This document shows, piece by piece, positions 27,085 to 35,635 of a DNA stretch of 49,732 nt. The stretch is from Vibrio sp. 99-8-1 (GTDB lineage Bacteria > Pseudomonadota > Gammaproteobacteria > Enterobacterales > Vibrionaceae), in the NCBI RefSeq assembly GCF_013114595.1, contig NZ_VTXE01000047.1, forward strand, positions 1 to 49,732, given 5' to 3'. The first letter of the stretch is position 1. Each line of letters opens with the position of its first letter. The translations under genes were made by a program, and so were the position numbers. The notes below the pieces were generated by a model that made no database searches, had not been told where the DNA came from, and saw nothing but the letters and a program-made list of their open reading frames with translations.

Positions 27085-27680
27085 TTGCTGTTCCTTTGAT
27101 AAAGTCTAAAACTTACCTGTCCTGCGGCCTTTTCTCTGTATAAGCTCCAGTGAACGGGTATGGCTGGCAAGGTAAGTTCTTTCTCTGTTTCTATGTATAT
27201 CATGGCTTCATCACTTAGCCATCCATTCTCTTCAAGGCGTTGTATGGTCTCTTCTAGCAGACCCTGCCTAAACGGAGGATCGATAAACACGATATCATGG
27301 GCTGTGCCTTGCTGGTTTAAATAGTGTAGAGCATCTGTTTGTATTGCTGTAATTTTATCTGTTTTCAATAGGGCAATATTAGTGAGTAACTGTTGATGCG
27401 CTGCGGAGTTTAATTCTAGCATGACAACTTGCTCTGCTTGCCTTGACGCGGCCTCAAAGCCTAAACCTCCAGAGCCCGCAAATAGATCAAGACATTTTGC
27501 GTGAGGGAGATCGAGTGAAAGCCAGTTAAATACTGTTTCTTTTACTCTATCGGTAGTGGGGCGTAAGCCTTCAGCATTATGCACGGGAAGTTTTCTACCG
27601 CGCCAGAGCCCAGAAATTATACGAACAGAGCCGATAGATGCCTTTTTTGTGAGAGAGTTTTGTGGACGACGTCTTACCAT
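27081..27680 (-). CDS. rsmD: 16S rRNA (guanine966-N2)-methyltransferase
   Basis: It methylates G966 of 16S rRNA using S-adenosylmethionine. RIISGLWRGRKLPV, the SAM motif DLFAGSGGLGFEA and the catalytic DPPF (VFIDPPF) are present. I start at 27680 (MVRRRPQNS, 199 residues); the longer frame adds 21 residues not typical of the family. It is divergent from ftsY, as in E. coli. Confidence 0.94.
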   Translation of the reverse strand: MVRRRPQNSLTKKASIGSVRIISGLWRGRKLPVHNAEGLRPTTDRVKETVFNWLSLDLPHAKCLDLFAGSGGLGFEAASRQAEQVVMLELNSAAHQQLLTNIALLKTDKITAIQTDALHYLNQQGTAHDIVFIDPPFRQGLLEETIQRLEENGWLSDEAMIYIETEKELTLPAIPVHWSLYREKAAGQVSFRLYQRNSK

Positions 27681-27860
27681 AGATTTTTTGACCGCGAATA
27701 AAGTGATACTATAACCAGTTCGAAGTGTACCAATCATTGTCAAAAGATTTCAGTACTTTGTGCATTAATTCTGTTTCAATAACGAAACAGAGCAAGAAGC
27801 AGAGTCAAGAGTTGAAACTAAGACTCATAACAGTAGCAGTAAAATCTAGGATTTCTCCAG

Positions 27861-28334
27861 ATGACGGAAAAGAAAAAACGCGGATTATTTTCATGGCTTG
27901 GTTTTGGTGATAAAGATGAGCAAGACCAAGAGACAACTCAGAATGAAACAACGGATCAGCAAGAGCAAGTTGAAGTTGAGCAGGACGAAGTTAAGCAGAC
28001 GGATCTAGAACAGATAGAACCGAGTCAGCAGCAGGATAGCACTCGCGATAACGAACTCGAACAACAAGCAGATAGTGAGTTAGCGGCTGATGAACAAGAA
28101 ATTGAGCATCAGTCTGAGTCCTCTGTGGTGGTTGAAGAGTTGCATTCTGAAGATGATATCAATGAAACGTCTGTCAGTAATGAAGAGGTTGAGGTTGCAT
28201 CTGAGCAAGATGGCGCTCATTCTGCCCTAGAGTCAGAAGAGTCAGAAGAGTCAGAAGAGTCAGAAGAGTCAGAAGAGTCAGAAGAGTCAGAAGAGTCAGA
28301 AGAGTCAGAAGAGTCAGAAGAGTCAGAAGAGTAG
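27861..28334 (+). pseudogene. ftsY: FtsY N-terminal acidic (A) domain, cut off by frameshift
   Basis: 157 codons encoding the start of the signal-recognition-particle receptor. The first 16 residues (KKKRGLFSWLGFG) match the N-terminal membrane-targeting helix of FtsY. Then comes an acidic Glu/Gln/Asp/Ser region ending in 11 tandem Ser-Glu-Glu triplets, encoded by 11 perfect copies of TCAGAAGAG (28233-28331). The next copy is only five bases (TAGAG), which creates a TAG stop at 28332-28334 and shifts the frame. The rest of FtsY continues in another frame from about 28335. Confidence 0.85.
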
Positions 28335-28345
28335 AGTCAGAAGAG
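28233..28345 (+). repeat. 9-bp tandem repeat in ftsY with one short unit
   Basis: TCAGAAGAG is repeated 11 times without error (28233-28331), then a five-base remnant TAGAG (28332-28336), then one more perfect unit (28337-28345). The four-base loss is what breaks the ftsY frame. All three plus-strand frames are open across the perfect repeats. Confidence 0.95.
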
Positions 28346-28357
28346 TCATCTCCGCGA

Positions 28358-29302
28358 GTGGTAGAACAAGAAAAGCCAACAGAAGGCTTTTTTGCCCGTC
28401 TTAAACGCAGCTTATCTCGTACCAAGCAAAATATTGGTGCCGGTTTCTTTGGTTTGTTCAAAGGAAAGAAAATAGATGACGACCTATTTGAAGAGCTAGA
28501 AGAGCAGCTTTTGATTGCCGATGTTGGTATGGATACAACATTAAAAATCATTTCAAACTTAACTGAAAAAGCTTCTCGAAGAGATCTTAAAGATGGTGAA
28601 GCGTTATACGGCCTATTAAAAGAAGAGATGAGTGAAATACTGTCTCATGTAGATCAACCGTTGACTGTTGATACTCAAAAGAGCCCTTATGTTATTTTGA
28701 TGGTAGGGGTTAATGGCGTAGGTAAAACGACGACCATTGGCAAGTTAGCAAAACAGTTCCAAGCTCAAGGTAAATCCGTAATGCTTGCCGCCGGAGATAC
28801 TTTCCGAGCTGCAGCCGTTGAACAGCTGCAAGTGTGGGGAGAGAGAAATGATGTTCCTGTTATTGCTCAACATACTGGCGCAGATAGCGCATCTGTTATT
28901 TATGACGCAATTGAAGCTGCGAAAGCACGCGGTGTTGATGTTGTTATTGCGGATACAGCAGGTCGATTACAGAACAAGAGCAACTTGATGGAAGAGCTGC
29001 GAAAAATTGTTCGTGTAATGAAAAAGATTGACGATTCAGCACCTCATGAAATCATGTTAACTCTGGATGCCGGAACAGGCCAAAATGCCATTAGCCAAGC
29101 CAAGCTATTTAGTGATGTGGCTCCTATAACGGGTATTACGTTGACAAAATTGGATGGCACAGCAAAAGGTGGTGTTATCTTTGCCATTGCTGATCAGTTC
29201 ACTATTCCAATTCGCTATATTGGTGTTGGTGAAGGTATCGACGACTTAAGACCGTTCAATACAGATGACTTTATAGAAGCTTTGTTTAGCCGAGAAGAGT
29301 AA
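28358..29302 (+). CDS. ftsY: Signal recognition particle receptor FtsY, NG domain
   Basis: This frame holds the functional core of the SRP receptor GTPase that docks ribosome-SRP complexes at the membrane. It keeps the second membrane-binding helix (GFFARLKRSL), the N domain, Walker A GVNGVGKTT at 117-125, DTAGR at 199-203 and TKLD at 263-266. The first usable start is GTG at 28358, giving 314 residues. E. coli FtsY cut near the same point (NG+1) is known to support growth, so this fragment could be active if expressed; otherwise the upstream break is an error. It heads ftsY-ftsE-ftsX. Confidence 0.93.
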   Translation: MVEQEKPTEGFFARLKRSLSRTKQNIGAGFFGLFKGKKIDDDLFEELEEQLLIADVGMDTTLKIISNLTEKASRRDLKDGEALYGLLKEEMSEILSHVDQPLTVDTQKSPYVILMVGVNGVGKTTTIGKLAKQFQAQGKSVMLAAGDTFRAAAVEQLQVWGERNDVPVIAQHTGADSASVIYDAIEAAKARGVDVVIADTAGRLQNKSNLMEELRKIVRVMKKIDDSAPHEIMLTLDAGTGQNAISQAKLFSDVAPITGITLTKLDGTAKGGVIFAIADQFTIPIRYIGVGEGIDDLRPFNTDDFIEALFSREE

Positions 29303-29348
29303 TTGGGTCAAATTCTGTAGGTTATAGATTACGTCAGAGGAAAGATGG

Positions 29349-30023
29349 GTGATTAGATTTCAACAAGTAAGTAAAGCATATCGCGGAGGCCGCCAAGCAC
29401 TACAAAAGGTGGATTTTCATCTAAGGAAAAGTGAGATGATTTTCTTAGGTGGGCACTCTGGTGCCGGAAAAAGTACTTTACTGAAATTGATTTGTGCTAT
29501 GGAACGTCCCTCTGACGGAAGTATTCATTTTAATGGTCATGACATCACTAAGATTTCTAGCAAAGACATTCCTTTTTTAAGGCGAAACATAGGTATCGTT
29601 TTTCAGGATCACCGACTGTTAATGGATCGTTCTGTCTTTGAAAATGTCGCCTTACCTATGAGAATTGAGTCGGCAAGAGAGACAGACATTAAACATAGGG
29701 TATCCGCGGCACTGGATAAAATTGGCTTGCTCGATAAGGCAAAATGTCTGCCAAGCCAATTGTCTGGTGGTGAGCAGCAAAGGGTGGGTATCGCTAGAGC
29801 GGTCGTTAACCGACCTGCACTCGTATTAGCAGATGAACCAACAGGAAATTTAGATCCCGAGCTCTCTAATCGTACCATGCAGATATTTGAAGAGTTTAAT
29901 CGCGCAGGTGTGTCTATCATTATCGCGACTCATGATATTAGCTTAGTGAATAGCCGGCCTCAGCATCGCAGGTTTGAACTTAATCAAGGCTTTATGAGCG
30001 AGGTTGAAGGGTATGGCCAATAA
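29349..30023 (+). CDS. ftsE: Cell division ATP-binding protein FtsE
   Basis: The ATPase of the FtsEX complex, which controls septal peptidoglycan hydrolases through EnvC-type activators. 224 residues with Walker A GGHSGAGKST at about 35-44, signature LSGGEQQR, and Walker B VLADEPTGNLD. The start is GTG at 29349 behind AGAGGAAAG. It is 46 bases from ftsY and overlaps ftsX. Confidence 0.97.
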   Translation: MIRFQQVSKAYRGGRQALQKVDFHLRKSEMIFLGGHSGAGKSTLLKLICAMERPSDGSIHFNGHDITKISSKDIPFLRRNIGIVFQDHRLLMDRSVFENVALPMRIESARETDIKHRVSAALDKIGLLDKAKCLPSQLSGGEQQRVGIARAVVNRPALVLADEPTGNLDPELSNRTMQIFEEFNRAGVSIIIATHDISLVNSRPQHRRFELNQGFMSEVEGYGQ

Positions 30024-30957
30024 AAATCGCGCCAAGTCTGTTATTGAACATGACGGATTTTTTAAAGTTCATTTTCGACAAGCGAAAGCATCGCTGGCAA
30101 GTTTGTGGCTTAGGCCTTTAGGTAACATATTGACATTAGCGGTCATCGCGATGGCGCTGGCTCTACCTGCTAGCGGCTATTTGGTGGGTAAGAATATCGC
30201 TAAAGTTGCTGAAGGTGTCACAACACCATCTCGTGTAAGTGCTTATGTGGCAGAAGGTATCTCTGAAGCGCGAGTTATGGTGATAAAAGACCAAATGGAA
30301 AGCTGGGAAAATGTCGCTAGTGTGCAATATATCTCTTCTCAGCAAGGTCTTAATGATTTAAGTGAGTATTCTGGGTTTGAGCAAGCCATTTCTATATTGA
30401 GTGACTATGCGCTGCCTGCTGTTCTCGTTATACAACCCGCCAGCGAGCAAAATAGCGATATTCGTAACATCGCTCAGTTAAGTCAGCAATTAGATGATAT
30501 TACCGATGTACGATTGGATGAAGATTGGTTAGCGAGATTAACCGCCATCCAAAATTTGGCGACCACGGTTGCTATTACTTTGGCTGTATTAATGTTGGCA
30601 TCGGTATTCTTGATTGTGGGGAATACCCTTAGGTTTACAGTGTTAGCGCATAAAGATGAGATTCAAGTCATGAAGCTGATAGGTGCGACTGACAGCTTCA
30701 TCTTACGTCCGTATCTCTACTCTGGTATGTGGTTTGGCTCAATTGGTGCTTTATGTGCATGGGTGTTAACGGCGGTTATCACTGTTTTGTTAAATGGTGC
30801 TGTGGAAGACTTGGCATTACTGTATGACAGCCAATTCCGCTTGATGGGATTAAATTGGGATGAATCTTTGTTGCTACTCATGCTAGGCACTTTTCTTGGT
30901 TTTATTGCCGCTAAATTGTCTGCACGTAAACATTTAAGAGAAATTGAACCAGTTTAA
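30013..30957 (+). CDS. ftsX: Cell division protein FtsX
   Basis: Membrane partner of FtsE with four helices: one near residue 35-55, then three in the C-terminal half (about 180-205, 230-255, 280-300). A periplasmic loop lies between the first and second helices. I use the ATG at 30013, with GAAGGG upstream; an in-frame TTG at 30004 is also open. It overlaps the ftsE end by 11 bases. Confidence 0.95.
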   Translation: MANKNRAKSVIEHDGFFKVHFRQAKASLASLWLRPLGNILTLAVIAMALALPASGYLVGKNIAKVAEGVTTPSRVSAYVAEGISEARVMVIKDQMESWENVASVQYISSQQGLNDLSEYSGFEQAISILSDYALPAVLVIQPASEQNSDIRNIAQLSQQLDDITDVRLDEDWLARLTAIQNLATTVAITLAVLMLASVFLIVGNTLRFTVLAHKDEIQVMKLIGATDSFILRPYLYSGMWFGSIGALCAWVLTAVITVLLNGAVEDLALLYDSQFRLMGLNWDESLLLLMLGTFLGFIAAKLSARKHLREIEPV

Positions 30958-30981
30958 CCGTAATTTGTCATAAAGATGGTG

Positions 30982-31037
30982 TTATCCATATAAGATATTC
31001 ACTTTCGGCCTTGTTAAGCTGAAATATCTATGGATAA
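30982..31037. promoter_or_regulatory. Long inverted repeat upstream of rpoH
   Basis: The left arm TTATCCATA-TAA-GATATT and right arm AATATC-TATGGATAA pair over 15 bases with a three-base bulge and a 23-base loop. Each arm contains TTATCCATA, one base from the DnaA-box consensus TTATCCACA. DnaA is known to regulate rpoH in E. coli; the same control here is an inference. Confidence 0.5.
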
Positions 31038-31132
31038 TTAGCATCCCCTTATTGAAACTTTCTTTGATTAGGTTCAATATTGATGGGTTTAGAAGTAAAA
31101 TATTACTCTTGGTAAGATTATTGAGGAATTGA

Positions 31133-31990
31133 ATGGCAAAGCAACCGTATCAAATGGCTTTAGTTTCACAAGATAGCTTAGATAGCTATATTCGTTCAGC
31201 AAACAGCTACCCAATGCTAACTGCTGATGAAGAGCGTGAGCTGGCCGAACGATTACATTACAAAGGTGAAATTGAAGCGGCGAAAGGTCTTATTCTTTCT
31301 CATCTTCGATTTGTTGTTCATGTTGCACGTGGTTATTCCGGTTATGGATTGCCAATGGCTGACCTTGTTCAGGAAGGTAATATTGGATTAATGAAAGCGG
31401 TAAAACGCTTTAACCCGGAAGTTGGTGTTCGACTGGTTTCGTTCGCAGTGCATTGGATTAAAGCAGAAATACATGAATATGTATTGAGAAACTGGCGCAT
31501 TGTAAAAATTGCCACCACCAAAGCTCAACGGAAACTATTTTTCAACCTACGTAAATCTAAGAAACGTTTAGGTTGGTTTAATAATAGTGAAGTTGAAACT
31601 GTTGCTAGAGAGTTGGGAGTTGAGCCATCGGAAGTTCGAGAGATGGAATCTCGCTTAGCCGCTCAGGATGCGACGTTTGAAATGCCAACGGAAGATGACG
31701 ATTCAAGTGCCGGTTATGCTGCGCCTGTGTTGTATTTGGAAGACAAGCATTCCGATGTGGCTGATAATATTGAAGCAGACAACTGGGAAGCTCATACAAA
31801 TAACCGTTTGAGCCACGCTTTGGCAACGTTAGATGAACGTAGCCAGCATATTGTACGTTCTCGTTGGTTGACAGATACCAAGTCAACGTTGCAAGAGTTA
31901 GCTGAAACTTATGATGTTTCAGCAGAACGAATTCGCCAGTTAGAGAAAAATGCCATGAAGAAATTGAAATTGGCTGTAGGTGAGTTCTAA
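31133..31990 (+). CDS. rpoH: RNA polymerase sigma-32 factor
   Basis: Heat-shock sigma factor, 285 residues. The core-binding region 2 (LVQEGNIGLMKAVKRFNPEVGVRLVSF), the RpoH box (QRKLFFNLRKSKKR) and the region 4 helix-turn-helix (SAERIRQLEKNAMKKL) are all clear. GAGGAATTG precedes the ATG. It follows ftsX as in E. coli and ends with a strong terminator. Confidence 0.98.
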   Translation: MAKQPYQMALVSQDSLDSYIRSANSYPMLTADEERELAERLHYKGEIEAAKGLILSHLRFVVHVARGYSGYGLPMADLVQEGNIGLMKAVKRFNPEVGVRLVSFAVHWIKAEIHEYVLRNWRIVKIATTKAQRKLFFNLRKSKKRLGWFNNSEVETVARELGVEPSEVREMESRLAAQDATFEMPTEDDDSSAGYAAPVLYLEDKHSDVADNIEADNWEAHTNNRLSHALATLDERSQHIVRSRWLTDTKSTLQELAETYDVSAERIRQLEKNAMKKLKLAVGEF

Positions 31991-32010
31991 ACTCCAACGA
32001 ATGTATTTAT

Positions 32011-32046
32011 AAAAAACCGAGATCGATTGATCTCGGTTTTTTTATA
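32011..32046 (+). terminator. rpoH terminator
   Basis: Perfect stem AACCGAGATC / GATCTCGGTT with loop GATT and seven following T, flanked by A on the 5' side. Confidence 0.9.
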
Positions 32047-32381
32047 CCCAATAACTAGGGTTGAAAATGATCATAAATTGAGATCAAATGTCATTTCAAT
32101 CTGTGTATAACTCTGTGGGAAAATGTTCAACGAGCTGTAGGGAACTGTAGTATAGACTGGTTTAAGAGCCATTATTCCATTGGGGATAATTATGGACATA
32201 CTCACAGATAAAGAAAGATCATTACTACATATTGTGGATCTTTGATATCAAAAACACTTTATCAACGCAATCCACAAATTTATCCACAGATGATGATTTA
32301 TTGATCAGTAAGTGGATAAAATGGTGAACATACATTTTGCCATTTTGCATATAACATTTTGACCATTAAAAAGGATAAGGC
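32047..32381. promoter_or_regulatory. DnaA-box and GATC-rich intergenic region
   Basis: About 335 AT-rich bases between the rpoH terminator and glpE. Perfect DnaA-type 9-mers are TGTGTATAA (32102-32110, reverse strand TTATACACA) and TTATCCACA (32280-32288). AGTGGATAA (32311-32319) has one mismatch. TGTGGATCT (32233-32241), CAATCCACA (32268-32276) and TGTGGGAAA (32114-32122) have two. Five GATC Dam sites occur near 32070, 32083, 32218, 32238 and 32303. No open frame of note. It must also carry the glpEG promoter. Confidence 0.6.
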
Positions 32382-32702
32382 ATGAGTAGTTTCAAGCAAA
32401 TAGACTCAAAGGGAGCACAGCAGCTATTGAATGAAGATAATGCTGTCATGGTTGATATTAGAGATATGGGTTCTTTCGCCACATCCCATGCTGCGTCGGC
32501 CCGTCATCTTACTAACGACAATATCGTTGAGTTTATGAATGAAATTGATTACCAACAGCCGGTACTTGTGATGTGTTATCACGGTGTCAGCAGCCAAGGT
32601 GCAGCAGAATACTTGGTGAATCAAGGATACGAAGACGTGTATAGTGTGATTGGTGGCTTTTCTGCATGGCATATGGCAGGTCTTCCAACAGAGAGAGGGT
32701 AA
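32382..32702 (+). CDS. glpE: Thiosulfate sulfurtransferase GlpE
   Basis: A single-domain rhodanese of 106 residues transferring sulfur from thiosulfate to cyanide or thiol acceptors. The nucleophile is C65 in VMCYHGVSSQG, the same position as in E. coli. AAGGATAAGG gives a ribosome site. The stop abuts the glpG start, so they are coupled. Confidence 0.95.
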   Translation: MSSFKQIDSKGAQQLLNEDNAVMVDIRDMGSFATSHAASARHLTNDNIVEFMNEIDYQQPVLVMCYHGVSSQGAAEYLVNQGYEDVYSVIGGFSAWHMAGLPTERG

Positions 32703-33530
32703 ATGCTTAAGTTATTGGTGATTGATAACCCTAGGGTTGCTCAAGCGTTCATAGATTATATGGCGTCACGACATATTGATATTGATATGATGCCGGAAGA
32801 AGGAGGCAAAGTTGCACTTTGGCTCAAAGAGGATCAGTTTCAACTTGAAGCTGAGTCTGAACTGAAACAGTTTCTGCAAAATCCAGCAGACAGGAAGTAC
32901 CTAGCGGCATCTTGGGAGATGGCCGATAGTCGTACCCGTAAGTTTTCTTATCATACACCCAGTATGTTGAATATGATAAAAGCGAAAGCTGGCCCGTTAA
33001 CATTACTGCTAATGACGGTTGCTATTGTATTGTTCATTGCGCAACAGATAGGCTTGGCTCAAGCGATATTTTCTTCTCTTCATTTTCCTGCATACGACAG
33101 TCAGAAATGGCAACTTTGGCGCTGGGTTTCTCACGCATTACTTCATTTCTCAGTGATGCACATTGCCTTTAACCTTCTTTGGTGGTGGCAGCTTGGTGGC
33201 GATATTGAAAAACGGCTTGGAACACTAAAGCTATTGCAGATATTTTTGGTTTCTGCCGCATTGTCTGGAGCAGGCCAGTATTGGGTCGAGGATGCTAATT
33301 TTGGTGGGTTATCTGGTGTAGTATACGCCTTGCTTGGATACACTTGGCTTTTAGGCAGTCGTGCACCGCAAAAAGGATTGGCCGTACCGAAACCAATCGT
33401 CGTCTTTATGCTGGTTTGGTTGGTATTGGGCTACGTTCAACCTTATATGGCGATTGCCAATACCGCGCATTTGGTGGGTTTGTTATCCGGTGTAGTACTA
33501 GGATGGTTAGACAGCCAAAAATCGTCGTGA
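32703..33530 (+). CDS. glpG: Rhomboid protease GlpG
   Basis: An intramembrane serine protease of 275 residues. A cytoplasmic N-terminal domain (about 1-80) precedes six helices. The catalytic dyad is S204 (GGLSG) and H256 (NTAHLVG); oxyanion residues H153 and N157 (HIAFN) are conserved. It starts one base after the glpE stop. Confidence 0.96.
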   Translation: MLKLLVIDNPRVAQAFIDYMASRHIDIDMMPEEGGKVALWLKEDQFQLEAESELKQFLQNPADRKYLAASWEMADSRTRKFSYHTPSMLNMIKAKAGPLTLLLMTVAIVLFIAQQIGLAQAIFSSLHFPAYDSQKWQLWRWVSHALLHFSVMHIAFNLLWWWQLGGDIEKRLGTLKLLQIFLVSAALSGAGQYWVEDANFGGLSGVVYALLGYTWLLGSRAPQKGLAVPKPIVVFMLVWLVLGYVQPYMAIANTAHLVGLLSGVVLGWLDSQKSS

Positions 33531-33550
33531 TAACTGGCTGTCGAATGCAG

Positions 33551-33964
33551 TTACTGGTATAAGTACTTGGTAAAAAGTAGATCGGCAATAAGCGTTCGTC
33601 CAGTCTCCACCAATAATAGACTATTGAGTTCATCTAATAGAGTTTTACGAAGCTCTTCCCTTCCAGCAAGGGTTTTGACCTGATCTGCTGACTGTTTTCC
33701 AATGATCTCAACAATCGTGTCTCTAATAAGAGGATCATGAGCTTCCAGATCAGCAATATAACTGTTATCCGCAACCATCAGATCAATACGAACTTGAAGA
33801 TAACTAAGGACTTTTCCCTTAGTATAAATATTGGTCGTCATATCTGGTTCAAGCGTATAATAGGCAAAAGTAGGCCCTTGGTCAGCTTCTTCTTCCGCTA
33901 AAGCGGAGAGAGAAAACAGTGAACTGCAGGCAAAAATGAATAGTACGAGGTAACGTGTCAGCAT
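33551..33964 (-). CDS. FliL-like exported protein
   Basis: 137 residues with a cleavable-looking signal peptide (about 1-23, ending SALA) and a FliL-type core (YYTLEPDMTTNI...LSYLQVRIDLMV...RDTIVEIIGKQSADQVKTLAGREELRKTLLDELNSLL). True FliL has an N-terminal membrane anchor and acts at the flagellar stator; this one seems to be periplasmic and lies far from flagellar genes. It is convergent with glpG and divergent from ubiC. A flagellar role is uncertain. Confidence 0.8.
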   Translation of the reverse strand: MLTRYLVLFIFACSSLFSLSALAEEEADQGPTFAYYTLEPDMTTNIYTKGKVLSYLQVRIDLMVADNSYIADLEAHDPLIRDTIVEIIGKQSADQVKTLAGREELRKTLLDELNSLLLVETGRTLIADLLFTKYLYQ

Positions 33965-34091
33965 ATTTATGATTCTTTATTTTTATTCCGATTATCGAAT
34001 CCCTTTGTTCTGCTACAATGTAGCGCAAAGGTATGATCGTATTTTGCGGCTTCTTTTACTAAAACCCAAGCATTAATTAATAAAAACAACT

Positions 34092-34631
34092 ATGAATGAG
34101 CTGATTTCGCTTTACATTGCTGCTCTCGGAAAAATTGATTGGCAAGATATTAACCAGTTTGAACCCTCTGATAAAGTTTCGCTACCTTGGTTGCTTGAAA
34201 AGGGATCTTTGTCTCGTCGTTTAGAAAAAAAATGTGAAAAACTCACCGTTAATTTATTAAACAACATTATGATTCCCGCTAAATCTATATCTGAGAGTGA
34301 GAAAACACTGCTGTCAGATGATCAATGTCTGCTTCGCGAAGTGGTTTTGTTTGGTGATGAAGAAGAGTGGGTTGTCGGTAGAACTCTCATTCCTGCCAGC
34401 TCACTGGATAAGCAACCTTATGATTTAGCAGAACAGGGTGATATACCTTTAGGGTTGACGGTTTTTAGTGTTGATAATGTTTCTAGAGATGCATTACAGG
34501 TCGGCTGGGTTGATACCCCTTCTGGTAAACTGATTGCAAGACGATCGAGATTATGGATGAACGATAAACCGATGTTAGTGGCGGAACTGTTTTTGCCTCA
34601 TGCCCCCATCTATTCAAAGGAGAAAGTATAG
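34092..34631 (+). CDS. ubiC: Chorismate pyruvate-lyase
   Basis: First committed step of ubiquinone synthesis: chorismate to 4-hydroxybenzoate plus pyruvate. 179 residues with conserved R82 (LLREVVL), the PLGLTVF loop and E165 (VAELFLP), matching the known active-site residues of E. coli UbiC. The stop is directly followed by the ubiA start. Confidence 0.93.
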   Translation: MNELISLYIAALGKIDWQDINQFEPSDKVSLPWLLEKGSLSRRLEKKCEKLTVNLLNNIMIPAKSISESEKTLLSDDQCLLREVVLFGDEEEWVVGRTLIPASSLDKQPYDLAEQGDIPLGLTVFSVDNVSRDALQVGWVDTPSGKLIARRSRLWMNDKPMLVAELFLPHAPIYSKEKV

Positions 34632-35486
34632 ATGAGCTTTGCCAAGGCACGATCTTATTGGTTATTAATGAGAATGGATAAACCAATAGGGTCTTTGCTA
34701 CTGTTGTGGCCAACATTGTGGTCTCTTATTATAGCTGCCAACGGATTACCAAACTGGGATGTATTGGTGGTGTTCGTTATGGGCGTTGTATTGATGCGCT
34801 CTGCAGGGTGTGTCATTAACGATTTTGCTGATCGAGATTTTGATGGTCATGTAAAACGCACGCAGTTTCGACCACTACCTTCTGGTGCTGTGACGCCAAT
34901 AGAAGCGATTATCCTGTTTGTCTTATTGGCGGTTATCTCCTTTCTGCTTGTACTCACCATGAATGCTTTGACGATTAAGCTCTCTTTCATTGGTATTGTT
35001 CTCGCTTTTATCTACCCCTTTATGAAGCGGTTTACCCATTTACCTCAGCTGTTTCTTGGTTTGGCGTTTAGTTGGGCGATTCCAATGGCATGGGCGGCTC
35101 AAGCCAATGAATTGCCTCCTCAGGTGTGGTTGCTCTTTATTATCAATGCCATCTGGACGGTAGCTTACGATACTCAGTACGCGATGGTGGATCGAGATGA
35201 TGATGTGGTGGTGGGGTTAAAGTCTACTGCCATTCTATTTGGTCGTTTTGATAAAATGATCATCGGTTTATTGCAACTTATTACCTTAATTCTCTTTATC
35301 TGCTTAGGTATGTGGTTACAGCTCGGCCAAGCATTCTATTGGGGAGTGTTGGTATCTGCAGGGTTGTTTGTGTATCAGCAATTCTTAATTAGACAAAGAG
35401 AACGAGATAACTGCTTTAAAGCTTTTCTTAATAATAACCAGGTTGGTTTGGTTATGGCGGCCAGCTTATTGGTGAGTACGTTCTAG
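34632..35486 (+). CDS. ubiA: 4-hydroxybenzoate octaprenyltransferase
   Basis: A membrane prenyltransferase with about nine helices that attaches the polyprenyl chain to 4-hydroxybenzoate. Both Mg-binding motifs are seen: NDFADRDFD (about 68-76) and DTQYAMVDRDDD (about 180-191). 284 residues. It follows ubiC with no gap, so successive ubiquinone steps are coupled. Confidence 0.97.
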   Translation: MSFAKARSYWLLMRMDKPIGSLLLLWPTLWSLIIAANGLPNWDVLVVFVMGVVLMRSAGCVINDFADRDFDGHVKRTQFRPLPSGAVTPIEAIILFVLLAVISFLLVLTMNALTIKLSFIGIVLAFIYPFMKRFTHLPQLFLGLAFSWAIPMAWAAQANELPPQVWLLFIINAIWTVAYDTQYAMVDRDDDVVVGLKSTAILFGRFDKMIIGLLQLITLILFICLGMWLQLGQAFYWGVLVSAGLFVYQQFLIRQRERDNCFKAFLNNNQVGLVMAASLLVSTF

Positions 35487-35540
35487 TGCTTTGTTCATTT
35501 ATCTCGAGTTGCGGCTAAATAGTCTCGTTCACACGTTTAT

Positions 35541-35580
35541 ATAAACAAAAAGGTTCTGATATTCAGAACCTTTTTGTTTT
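35541..35580. terminator. Bidirectional terminator between ubiA and plsB
   Basis: Perfect 13-bp stem AAAAAGGTTCTGA / TCAGAACCTTTTT with a three-base loop. A- and T-rich flanks suit both strands, and the genes converge here. Confidence 0.92.
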
Positions 35581-35635
35581 CTATGTGCGACGATAAATTA
35601 CGGCTAATTGGAGCAGAGCTCCTCAGTACATGCCA

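Noticed and set aside
28233..28345. CRISPR array
   Set aside because: The repeat is nine bases with no spacers and lies inside a coding frame.
28320..28345. Programmed -1 frameshift joining the two ftsY frames
   Set aside because: No slippery heptamer or downstream pseudoknot is visible in the repeat; kept only as a remote possibility.
28174..28551. Minus-strand frame of Leu-Leu-Thr repeats opposite ftsY
   Set aside because: Antisense of the Ser-Glu-Glu repeat; low-complexity artefact.
32424..32672. 82-codon minus-strand frame opposite glpE
   Set aside because: Shadow of the rhodanese gene.
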